Origin: Ornithodoros turicata
Lineage: Eukaryota > Arthropoda > Arachnida > Ixodida > Argasidae
NCBI RefSeq assembly: GCF_037126465.1
Contig: NW_026999348.1
Coordinates: forward strand, 930,001 to 994,000
Reading direction: 5' to 3'
Length of the DNA stretch: 64,000 bases
Made by a program: the position numbers and the translations under genes. The first letter of the stretch is position 1, and each line of letters starts with the position of its first letter. Below the pieces are notes generated by a model. It had not been told where the DNA came from. It was given only the letters and a program-made list of their open reading frames with translations, and ran no database searches. This document shows, in pieces, positions 43,924 through 53,422 of the stretch.

Positions 43924-44549
43924 TTCAGGGCGTAGATATATTGACGTTCACCCGGAAAGATATTGCTACGCAACATGTGATCCTCGTGCGTATAGTTGTG
44001 AAGATCCACGAGTAAATAAGCGTGGGGCGACGACATCGCTTGTTCATATGCGTCCAGAAAATACTCCAATCTTTTTCTGCCAAATAGCTGTTGGCCAAAA
44101 TGTTCCATCTGGTGCACGCTGGCACGGCCACAGGACGACGTAACTGGCGTTGTAGGATATAGTTCTAAAATGGCTACTGTCGAAAAAGATGTTTTGAACG
44201 AGTAAGAAGATCGACGCGTTGGCGTGGTGAGAACCCCGAATGAAAAGATCGGTCACCTCCTTCAAGGAACCGGCGTCGGTCATGTGATCGTCGACGACGA
44301 TCAGCGTAGCGCGCGACGTATCCCACTCTCGCGGTAGCTCCTTGGTAAATTTTACGGAGTCCCCGAATTCGTCCTGCATGCTCGGCGAAGCAATTTCTGC
44401 ACGTAGAATATTTGTGACGGAGGCTTGTCTACCACGTCGTTCAGGTTCCTCAACACGTTAGCAACGAACGTAGATTTGCCGCACATGGAGGGACCGCTTA
44501 AGATACAGCGAAAAGGATGACGGAAACGAAAAGGTTCGGGGGAAGACAT
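43920..44549 (-). pseudogene. Maverick FtsK/HerA-type packaging ATPase
   Basis: Starts MSSPEPFRFRHPFRC. Walker A is GPSMCGKST (about 44500). After a frame change, Walker B is ATLIVVDDHM (about 44300) with a following FIRGSHHANASIFLLVQN sensor region. After a second frame change comes a C-terminal AYLLVDLHNYT and NIFPGE. The family packages genome DNA into capsids in Mavericks and related viruses. Two frameshifts make it inactive. It ends as the small basic gene begins (43923). Confidence 0.88.
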
Positions 44550-44619
44550 GTTACGTGCGTACACGTTGCACGAAGAGAAAGAAGAGACTGAGACTTGAGG
44601 AGAAATGCATCGCTTTTAT

Positions 44620-44906
44620 TTACACATCCTCGTCGTCGTCCTCTACATCGGAACTGCGTTCCCAATACAGATTGTCCAGGCTAAAGTTGGACTCCTTTTC
44701 CCCAGTCTGTCCGCCGCTAAGATGCGGTCGAGCGTCTTCATCTTGTCCTGACACATTTCTTGACGTGCTTGCAACCATTCCAGACGGTGGACTTGAAAGG
44801 CTTCCTCCACGATGCCGCGTATAAATTCGCGAAGTTCTTCGTTTTTTGTCTTTTCCTTGCGACGACGCGAAACGCAGGAGAATAAACCACACATGGCGTT
44901 TTCCAC
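44620..44906 (-). pseudogene. Right-end Maverick gene, unknown
   Basis: MENAMCGLFSCVSRRRKEK starts a basic, then helical protein (87 codons). A frame change near 44700 would give an acidic tail (VEDDDEDV). Lies immediately upstream of the ATPase and downstream of a TATA box, so it is the first gene of the leftward cluster. No homolog recognised. Confidence 0.4.
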
Positions 44907-44946
44907 GTATCGGTCAGAATGATGACGCGAGCGCGGTGCGCGCTCC

Positions 44947-44955
44947 CTTTATATA
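44947..44955 (-). promoter_or_regulatory. TATA box of the leftward Maverick gene cluster
   Basis: TATATAAAGG on the minus strand lies about 45 bp before the ATG at 44906. A transcription start about 30 bp downstream would fall at 44915-44920. It sits just inside the right TIR. Confidence 0.45.
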
Positions 44956-45074
44956 GATAAACGAGCGCGAAGAAAGGAGAGCGAAACGGAAACTCAGGAG
45001 CCACGCGTCGCCGCGACGAGCGCGAGAGTCGAAACCGAAAACACCCGCGGGCGGGCGGCGCAGAGGGCGCTAGG

Positions 45075-45337
45075 AGCGCGCGCGCATGCGTAGCTACCGC
45101 GGCGCAGCGCCTCAGTCAGTTTCTGCCTGGCTGATGAGCAGTCGCCGCGGGGGAAAAGGTGAGTGATTTACCGCGTTCCTTTTCTTGCATCTTTGCCGTG
45201 CCCCCCGTGTTTAGCGGTCACCAACGAGTGATTTGACCGCGCTCGCGTTAAGCCTTTTCTCGCATGTTTAGACTTGTTCAGCGGTGACCAAGCCTTTTCT
45301 CCGTGTTGACGCACGTTTAGCGGTTCCCGCCTTGTGT
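45075..45337 (-). repeat. Maverick right TIR
   Basis: Complement of the left TIR (see 37689-38037 and 35911-35935). Beyond 45337 further copies of 'aagccttttc' and 'agacttgttcagcagtg' extend to about 45490, so the original terminus may lie further right than the matching part. Confidence 0.8.
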
Positions 45338-45797
45338 TAGGTGCATAGTGTTGAGGCGCTGTGGTTAGGCCTAAGCGATCGCTCCCCCTAAGCCTTTTCC
45401 CCGATGTGTACTGTTTTCTGTTTAGCAGTAGCGGTTAGACCTTTTGTCTTGCATGCCTAGACTTGTTCAGCAGTGTTGACATTTTGGCGCTTTGAGGCTT
45501 TGTTTGTATCTGTCCCTTCTATATTGTTCCAGCCTCAGAACATCAGTTTCTCTCTTGCTAGTATCTTGTTCTGTCTTTCTTGCCTAGAGCTATGATGGTG
45601 GCGCCATCTGGTGTGATGCCTTGCAACTAAGTGGCCACCTGTCGTCGATCTCTGCAACTACCCGCCGCCGACAACTGCCAACATGGCGGGCGCTCGTCAC
45701 TCGGGTCTTCCGGAGCGGTTTCTTCGCAACGGCATCGTTGATGTTCGAATAAATTGTTTCTCTCCATTTTATTTCTATCTATTCTTTTTCTTTTTTA

Positions 45798-45968
45798 TGA
45801 CCACGACTATCCGGAAACGCACAGGGTGGTCTGGACACGTGTTAGACGCTCCACAATTAGTGTAATAACTCCCTGGAGGGTGCTGATTAATGTGGGGGTC
45901 CCAATTAGCTCTAATTGCTAATTAAACGTGTCCAGAAGCCTTGTAGCGTTTCCGGATAGACGTGGTCA
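45798..45968. mobile_element. 171 bp MITE with 45 bp TIRs
   Basis: TGACCACGACTATCCGGAAACGC...TGGACACGTG on the left pairs with ...CACGTGTCCA-like sequence and GCGTTTCCGGATAGACGTGGTCA on the right. No coding capacity and no clear target duplication. Confidence 0.75.
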
Positions 45969-46074
45969 TTCACTACTACTCACGTGTACTCCAACAAGAG
46001 GGAACAATTGTAATTACAAGGGCAGAAGAGTCCTATGCATACGGTGGCAAATGCTTCTCCCGAAATGAGTGAAA

Positions 46075-46546
46075 TACCTCTCCCCACCTGCAAAATGATA
46101 TCACTGCTAAGGTAGAAAACATCTCTCCGTTACAGTGTTAAGATTCGAACCACTTGGGTAGAACTACTCCGTTCAGGAGTGGAAATTTATAGCCCTATAG
46201 GGCAGATCACTTCTACCAAGGGTAGAACGTCCCTCCGCAAAAGGTATAGCATTTATCTCCAACGCGGAGGCAAATTCAGCCTCCTCGAGGTAGACGTACC
46301 TCTCCCATGAGGTATAACAGATATGCTTTAAGGGGCATAATACTCAACAGTGGACGTGTAGAACTCTTCAACAAAGGGGGTAGAACTGCCACCCCACTAT
46401 GAGATAGGTCTGTTCTACCCCTAGGGTAGAAGAGGCGTGGTAGAACTGCTTCTACCCCTCATTTTCAACCCCAAGAGGGTTGAAAATTTGGGACAACGCA
46501 CTTCTACCCCAAAAGGTAAAAAAAAAAACCTTTTTTTCTTAGAGTG
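46075..46546. mobile_element. Element built of GGTAGAA/TTCTACC iterations (right part)
   Basis: At least ten GGTAGAA/TTCTACC words in both orientations. The right end reads ...GGTAAAAAAAAAAACCTTTTTTTCTTAGAGTG, giving a terminal CACTCTAAGAAAAAAAGG. The left end is not found, so it may be truncated. It interrupts the RNase H region of LINE-E. Confidence 0.6.
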
Positions 46547-46930
46547 ACCTGTGGCCTGCGGTGTAGACAGTGTGGCAAGCCATTAACACATATGCCTCGG
46601 CATATAGCTCGCTCCGGACTCGTATGCCGGAATTTTCAATAGCTTGAAGTGCAGATTTGGAGTCTGTTAAGACTGCCTATTCCCGCGGTGTAAAATCAGC
46701 GATGTGTTGTAGAAAAAAAGAATGGCATAGAGTTCCGCAGCTGTGGAGGAGGTTGGATGTGAAAGGCGTCGTCCGTGCACTACGCCTTCGAATGGTATAA
46801 CTAATGTGGAGGCGGACTTGTTGTTTCGGGATGCGACATCGGTATATACTGCCGTAAACGTAGAAACGTTGGTGCGAAGAAGCTTGAGCCGGTACGCTTC
46901 CACCGCTTCTTTGGCGTGGTAAACCACTCG
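46547..46930 (-). pseudogene. LINE-E RNase H fragment
   Basis: Minus-strand frame with FTAVYTDVASRNNKSAST, then VIPFEG and HPTSSTAAELYAIL, the RNase H domain of I/R1/Jockey-like LINEs (first D and E of the active site visible). It is cut on the left by the GGTAGAA element and meets the plus-strand fragment near 46930. Confidence 0.75.
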
Positions 46931-47671
46931 GACTTGCGCAGGGCTCGTCGCATGAAACACCTTGAAACTAAAGTGCAGCGATGGCTCCTCGCAATTCAAC
47001 ATCTTTCTGGCTCAGGATGGGGCCGTGATCAGCGTTCCCTGCTCGCAGTTCACACGGCGTTGGTGAGGGCGACTGTGCTTTACAACCTACCTATTCTGCA
47101 CAGGATATCGACAACATCATTAAATACCCTTCGGTCCCTGTTTGCTCGAAGCCTTCGTGGCTGCCTCGGAGTTCCATGAATGGCTGAAAAACGGCAAGTA
47201 CTGGCTGAAGCTGGTGAACTCCCGATTGAGGTTCTACGTGAACGTGAAAGGGTTCGGCACTTCCTACGTTTGCGTGCTCACATTCCTCGTCACCAGCTCC
47301 TCAGGAAAATTCGATACCGCCCTGAAAGCGACTTCTATCGAGTAGCGCTGAGGCCACGACAGACCCTCACTGGCTTCATAGCTAAGGACATTATACCGCC
47401 GGAAGCCCCTTGGTCTCTCCCGGTACCACCAACTTTTGTAAGCCTTCCAAACCTTATGGAAAGAAGAGACCAGGTCCTCCCTCAAGTCCTCCGAGCCCAT
47501 TTTCATGTTCTGCTAGACGACATGAAACCAAGTGGTGCACGCGCCAACATAACGTGTGCGGTTATACACAGCCAGCTATGGAATGAAAGAAGTGCTCAAC
47601 GAGCGCACTGTTTTAAAACCAAATGCAACAATATTAACTATGATGCCCCCTGTCCCCCCACTCCTTTCTAG
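46931..47671 (+). pseudogene. LINE-E post-RT (thumb) fragment, inverted relative to the RNase H
   Basis: Plus-strand frame with QRWLLAIQHLSGSGWGRDQR, LLAVHTALVRATVLYNLPIL and RSLRGCLGVP, then a TGA at 47177 and the same frame continuing (PIEVLRERERVRHFLRL, APWSLPVP). This region normally precedes RNase H on the same strand, so the element carries an internal inversion. Confidence 0.75.
47518..47650 (+). repeat. Dispersed repeat, part 2
   Basis: Matches the complement of 51900-52045 ('gacatgaaaccaag', 'gcgccaacat', 'tgtgcggtt', 'agccagctat', 'aatgaaagaa', 'ctgctcaacg'). Confidence 0.6.
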
Positions 47672-47844
47672 TGTCCTCTCTCTACCTGTCCACATCTGCA
47701 CGCCGCTCATAGCCACAGGTGCTTCGCGGCGCTAACACGGAATTAAAAAAATAACTACGTTGCCTCTGAGAAAGCGTTCCCTGAACCCATATTTACTTCA
47801 ACACAGACAGCACAGAGTAGTGAGAGCAAACAGCGTAAGACTAG

Positions 47845-48055
47845 CGGGCACATAAAAAATAAGCGGTATTGAACAACGCACTGTCAGATCTGAAAAGGTA
47901 AGGGTTTTTGTTTACCTAACATGAGATCGTAGCTCTAGCTGGAGCGACAACAAATGGCTCACAGCACACGCGTTGTATTCGTCACCTTCTTTCCATGACT
48001 CTGCAAGCAACTATTAAAATAATAAAGACATGAAACCAAGAGACACCCGCGCCAA
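47845..48055 (+). repeat. Dispersed repeat, part 1
   Basis: Matches the complement of 52030-52235 ('ctgaaaaggtaa', 'gtttacct', 'acaaatg', 'cgttgtattcgtcacct', 'taaaataataaagacatgaaaccaagaga'). Its end overlaps the start of part 2, as tandem copies would give. Confidence 0.65.
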
Positions 48056-48159
48056 CAACGAATCCAAACGATTTAATCTTAACATACACATAGGTCCAGT
48101 CCCACATCTTCATATTGTTCGTCACTCATACGCAACCACATTCTGCAGAGAGAGAAAAC

Positions 48160-48345
48160 GCGCGAACTGGCGCGCCGAGGGCCGAGGGAGGCCGAGGCAT
48201 CCGCCGGAAGCTCCGATTGACGCAATGGTCCAGAGAAAATGACGGGCGCCCAAACCACGTGATCTGCAGGAGCCACTCACAACGTCGCAAATCAGCAGCG
48301 CGGGAAAAAAGCTCGGGTCAAATGCGCATGCGCAGACCGACTTCC
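48160..48345. promoter_or_regulatory. CpG-rich, NRF-1-like site
   Basis: GC- and CpG-rich stretch with a perfect TGCGCATGCGCA (48323-48334) followed by CTTCC repeats of ETS type. The combination is common at TATA-less housekeeping promoters. No transcript is identified, and an AATAAA lies at about 48459 on the plus strand. Confidence 0.25.
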
Positions 48346-50260
48346 TTTCCCAACCTCCTTCCTCTTCTGTCCTCGGGTTTTTCGTCTCTCATCTCGTCTC
48401 CCTTACCCCCCCTGGCTCGCTTGCTGTAGAGCAACGATCATGCTGTCACAAAGGAGACAATAAAAAGCGATGGTGAATGACAAAGCAAGTTAATTTGTCC
48501 TCGGAATCTGCCTCGAAAAAGCTACAGTACATATGTTTTTACGTCTTGTAACGGGCTTCACTGGAGCTTTAGGCGTTTCGACATCGAAGGGCAGTTCAGA
48601 AGCCAATCGCAGCTCGCACACCCAGAATGTAGAGGTATACAGTTTTCGAAAACAGGCTGAGCCATGTGCGTCGTTGTCGCCATGGCTGCGGGAGCACTGA
48701 AACAAATAAAAATCGATTGATGATCCGTAACTCTGCACGAAAATCGCTGTAATCGGCAATCGATCTTGATTTCGCATTTGAACACCAAAGCACACTTGTC
48801 ACAAATGTTCGTAGATCACAGTGAATGAACGTCTGCCACGCGCATGAGGGGCAACTAACATAACCACACATAATTTCATTAGCGGCATATCCGAAACGCA
48901 CAAGTTACGGCAATGCACTACGCTATTAAACGCCGCTAACGTACCGAGTGACTCGTAAATCTTCTACGTAATACACTTAACGTGATGAACCTGTATTACG
49001 TCCCTCGGTCACAAAAAATAATCAGACTTGTCTTGACATTCACCTGCGGGACGTCAGAAAGAGTGCAGACTTCGTCTGTGACGATTTCTGTGTCCTTTGG
49101 ATGTGCAGGGATTCCCTGTCATGTTCGTCTTCCCGCTGTTGTGATGATCACCGTGGATGTGCCATTCCGTTCTCACATTAGCAGTTCGCCACAATCTAAA
49201 TGTAAAGCATTCAAAACCGTCAAACCACCTGCTAGCGTCTGCGTTCACAACGGTTGTAGTCCGAGAGAACACGCGTGGACGGACAGACGCGATGTCTCCT
49301 CTGTCGTTTTTCTTTCTCCTGCGTTCGACCGACCGTTCGGATAATCGCGGCTGAATCGAATGACTCTCGGCCTGTCGCGCGAAGGAGACTCACGACAGTT
49401 CTCGGAGACCAATGAGCATCCAAATATTGACACATATAATGTGCAGCCAATCAGAGATGCCTAGATCAGGCGCACCGGTAGCGACACTCTTTTGGAGGCG
49501 GTTTCGCTTGCGTTTCGCCCTGTTTGCGTTTCGCTTTAGAGCCGGCGGCTGGCCAAGGAGTTCTTCGCACTGATATTTTCGTCTCATTGCAGCAGTCTTG
49601 CAGGTAGTCGTATTTTCTTTTGCCTGCTTCTAACGACCTTTAACTTTATTCAGATTAGGTTGTTCATGGGGTCAGTGCAATAAAAAATGAAATTTAATCA
49701 CGTTGAACCTCACGGTTGCTAGATACACGGTTTGTAGTCGCTCTGTCATGACAGCAGCAAAAACAAACTACTTTGATAATTTTTCGCAGAGCACACAGGC
49801 AACGCTGTGTTATTCGCCTCGAGATCGAACTGTAGGTGGCGCTGCGACGGATGCCCTAGTGGGGATACGGCATGATCTGACACAGCAAGCTCTGGCTTTT
49901 CTACGCAGATATCGCAGTGTTTCTGGATGAAATGCCGCTGTCAGTGCCTCACATATTGCGGATGTGTTGAAATGCGATACTTAGAATGCTGATATGGTGT
50001 GAAAGTTGACAAATATTGCTGCACTGCGAAACGCTCAAGTCGCGAAGTTGTGAAAAGAAAATATCCTGTGTGCTTTTGAAGGGAAACACTGCCTCCTTTG
50101 CTCCAAGCGTGATTTTGTATTAGTCTTTTGCTGTCCTCGCTAGAATATTTATTCCTCGCTTGTGTATTGCTGTCTTTCCCTGTACCTACCTTTTTATATT
50201 ACGTCGAGACAACAAGGGTAAAAAAAACACTCACTCAAACTTCCTGTCTCCACTGATCTA
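48345..50260. other. Unassigned, partly CpG-rich
   Basis: No gene established. A splice-acceptor-like TTTGTTTCAG on the minus strand ends at 48697, followed by an open stretch to about 48490, and the 49230-49560 part is CpG-rich. A small host exon is possible but unproven. Confidence 0.3.
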
Positions 50261-50262
50261 AC

Positions 50263-50343
50263 AACAACAACTTTATTTTCGGTCTTGGAGAGTGGGGAGT
50301 TTCATCGCAACAGGCGATACTCTACCCCAGTGCTTGGTGGAAT
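50263..50343 (-). repeat. 3' end of a SINE/LINE with (GTT)n tail
   Basis: On the minus strand the sequence 'ggggtagagtatcgcctgttgcgatgaaactcccc' runs into 'ataaagttgttgtt'. Same family as 17362-17428. Confidence 0.55.
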
Positions 50344-50344
50344 G

Positions 50345-51625
50345 GGGGGAATAAAATAACGAGCCCTGTAAAATGTACAACGTACTAATCAAAAATAACA
50401 ATGAGTCTAAATGTACAAATGTGCAAGAATGTAAAATAAGGGCAGAATAGCCCAGTACGTATCGAAGCCCTTCGGTACAATTTTTGCAATTTTGCGTCGA
50501 GCGAGTACGGGCGAGGTTCGAGGTTTGAATCGTCTCCTTGGCGGGAATTCACTAAATGGTGCTAAAATATGTTACGAGATGACCACACCTGTGCGGTGGA
50601 CTTGAGTTTGTGTGGGGTGCTACCGGTCACGTAATAACTACATATAAACTAAGTTTTTGGTTCCAGCGGCAGGTATATATTCTGAAACACGCTGTTGCAG
50701 ACATGCTCCATACCCAAATAAACACACGTGTTTTACATATTACGTTCTGGAGTGGTGATAGCATTTTACCTTGAATGCGTGCGTTCCAATGATTATATAT
50801 GTGAAAGATGTCTAGTCTGTCATACGGTCAGATGAAATGAGATGAAAGCTTTAAATTCACACATTGAAAAACACCCGTGTCACAAATATATAGTATTCAT
50901 GTGTAGCGGCCCGACGACAACGACGAGCATCACCTGTGACTCACCCGCTCGCGTTCACCCCTTTTGGTTCTCGTTCAGTAAATCTTCGCTTCTGCCCGCG
51001 ACTGGTTTCCTGTGCGGTCATTTGCAGCATAGCTCCTACACATGCATTCATATATTCGATATGTTGATACATTCGATAAAACTTGTGTTTAGCGCGTGCA
51101 GAATATCCAAACTGAGCATTATGAAGTAACTTAGAACAGCTAGCACAGAAACCATTCTATAAATAACTGTGACATAGTTTTATACTTATGATTTAAAAAA
51201 AAACTCTTACAACGTTGACCTTAGCTCTTGGTACATTTTGTTTGACACACAGAACCGCAGTGACAAATATGATATAACAAAGGCCGAGTGGAATCCGCAT
51301 ACTAGAACATATGCACGTTCTCTAGTTCTCTTCCCTGCTAAGCACGCTGGTGCGGAGAACTAGACAAGTTCAAAAAAGCTTTCGACCAAGTGATTTTCAC
51401 TCATTTTGAAGCGATTTTAAAAGCTCAAATGTCCAGAAATTGGGCCTTCCAAGCACGTTTTCGAGCGCGATGACCACAGCGAAAGCACCGGCTCCAAGCA
51501 GCGCATCCCCACTAAAGGCAGTTCACGGAGCAGCCGCATGGTGGCGACGCTGTTCGATCTCGAGGCGAATAGGTACTGTGAAAATGGTTGCATATATTTG
51601 TGATGCAAGTCTTAATGTGGCCAAG
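50345..51625. other. Unassigned sequence
   Basis: No gene or repeat recognised. Confidence 0.35.
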
Positions 51626-51629
51626 ATGT

Positions 51630-53420
51630 GACCTGCTTTTAGACGTCTAACGGTAGACATCTACTGCCAAACATCTCGGCCATGTCTCGTAGACCACCCT
51701 TTTTAGACGTCTAAATAATGTATAGCTTTATGGACGGCTTCTAGACGTCTAAATTTATCGGTATCCCTAAAGTCTCAAGTTAGATCAAGGTGGGAAACCC
51801 GAGACGAGGATGGGGGGGGGGGGGGAAGAGACGACACAACAAATTCTCAACTTAATGAGAACAGGCTGAGAATTTGTTGTGTTGCAGTAAAATAGGGGTT
51901 CAGTCAACATTTTGCTAGGGACAACATAATTAAGATTGTTGCATTTGTTTAAAAACAGTGCGTACGTTGAGCAGTTCTTTCATTTGATAGCTGGCTATGT
52001 AAAACCGCACACATCATGTTGGCGCGGGTATCTCTTGGTTTCATGTCTTTATTATTTTTATAGGTGCTTGCAGACCCATGAACTGGAGGTGACGAATACA
52101 ACGCCTGTCCTGTGAGTCATTTGTTGGCACTTCAGCTTAGCTGCAGCTACAATCACATTTCAGGTAAACGAAAACCGTTACCTTTTCATATCTGACTGGA
52201 TTTCTATGTGCTCACTAATCTGACGCTAGTGTCAGTTACGGTTGGGATGTTTGAGCTGCATGGTATTTATGTAATTGATGCCATTTAAGTGCAGGCTGTC
52301 AGAATGATTACTTTTCAGATTCCGTAACACCTTTTTAGCGTGTGTGCATTTTGATTTGCAGACTGGGATGTGTCACGTCACGGTCTGTTTAGTAACGTCG
52401 ACGTCAGAAAGTCCCAGAATGCTTAGCACTGCTTGAAGCATAGGTAACTTGCGTTACATCGATGTAGATGAAAGTCTGCAAAGTACTTCAGCTTCTCGCC
52501 TTTCAGCCCATGGTTCATGCTATGTCAAAGTCAGCAAAAATAAAGCATGGACTACTATCCTTTCCCCCACGTGACGAGTGCCGAAATTACCTGATGTCGC
52601 CTTCGAATTGTCAGTCGGGAGTCAAATGAGTTCTCCACAAGCAAAATATGATCCGACATGTGGATAGGGAAATACTTGACACTTGCATAGTGCCTGAATA
52701 AAAAATATGCATAAATTTCAGTTCTTCAGTAAACAAGCTGCATCCAACATTTTTACATACAGGCGTTTATAGTTTTATCATATACATTGTTTCTATTTTC
52801 AGTGGATCTTGGAAACGTTCCTTCCTGCTGCCCACGTGTGTAAAGTACTTGTTGCCTTTGGAGCAATCAAGATCAGTGCACGGTCCCGAAAACAGAGGCA
52901 TTGCTTGCAGCTAACAGTGATAAAAGTACTGCGATTTGCTGCTTTGGCATTGTGCAAACAGGGGAAGTGCTCACGCTGTCTGGTAACTTGTCCGCATGTT
53001 TGCGACTCTAGTCAATGTTTACGCTGTATATTAATAGAAATACATCTTGTACCAACATCCCCGGTGTCTCTTTGAATTGTATAGGCATACTGTGCATGAA
53101 CCACACATACCTGCATGTGCACGTGAGGGGCATATACCTGGATCAACCAATACATGGACCACTAGTTTCAAAATTAAGTATAAATTATATATAATTTTAG
53201 ACATCATGGCTAATACATGTCTATATGACGGCTCAGTGGATAGATAAGTGTTGTCTTATCTCAGACATTTGGTATAAAAAAGGTCTAAATCGATGCTATA
53301 GTTATCCGGCTAATAGCCGTATTTTAACGTAACGTTAGCTGGGCTAGGGGACGCATTCGGAGCAACAGAGCTACTTTGTTAGACGTCTAATAGACATCTA
53401 GGCATCTTTTAGACGTATAC
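51630..53420. mobile_element. Element with TAGACGTCTA palindromes at its ends
   Basis: The perfect 10 bp palindrome TAGACGTCTA occurs at 51640, 51704 and 51742 and again at 53380, with variants (TAGACATCTA) between and after. The ends of the unit are not defined, and the CACTCTTA element at 53423 abuts it. The interior contains the 51900-52240 dispersed repeat and no recognised gene. Confidence 0.45.
51900..52240 (-). repeat. Dispersed repeat, full inverted copy
   Basis: Carries parts 1 and 2 of the repeat at 47518-48055 in contiguous order on the minus strand. Confidence 0.65.
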
Positions 53421-53422
53421 TA

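Larger units (their letters stand above)
35911..45337 (-). mobile_element. Maverick/Polinton, deletion derivative
   Basis: Long inverted terminal repeats (left 35911-35935 plus 37689-38037, right about 45075-45337) enclose genes typical of Mavericks: packaging-type ATPase, retroviral-like integrase with chromodomain, minor-capsid-like protein and protein-primed polymerase B. Without the nested element the unit is about 7.7 kb, half the usual 15-20 kb. No major capsid or protease is seen. The left outer end may be truncated, since similar motifs continue right of 45337 to about 45490 and no 6 bp target duplication is evident. Mavericks are relatives of adintoviruses, and this copy is a fossil. 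Confidence 0.85.

Noticed and set aside
46142..46153. tRNA-like B box (GGTTCGAATC) on the minus strand.
   Set aside because: No A box or cloverleaf can be drawn around it. It lies in the GGTAGAA element.
48490..48696. Terminal exon of a minus-strand host gene.
   Set aside because: The acceptor is good, but no matching upstream exon or polyadenylation signal on the minus strand was found. Kept only as part of the CpG-island observation.
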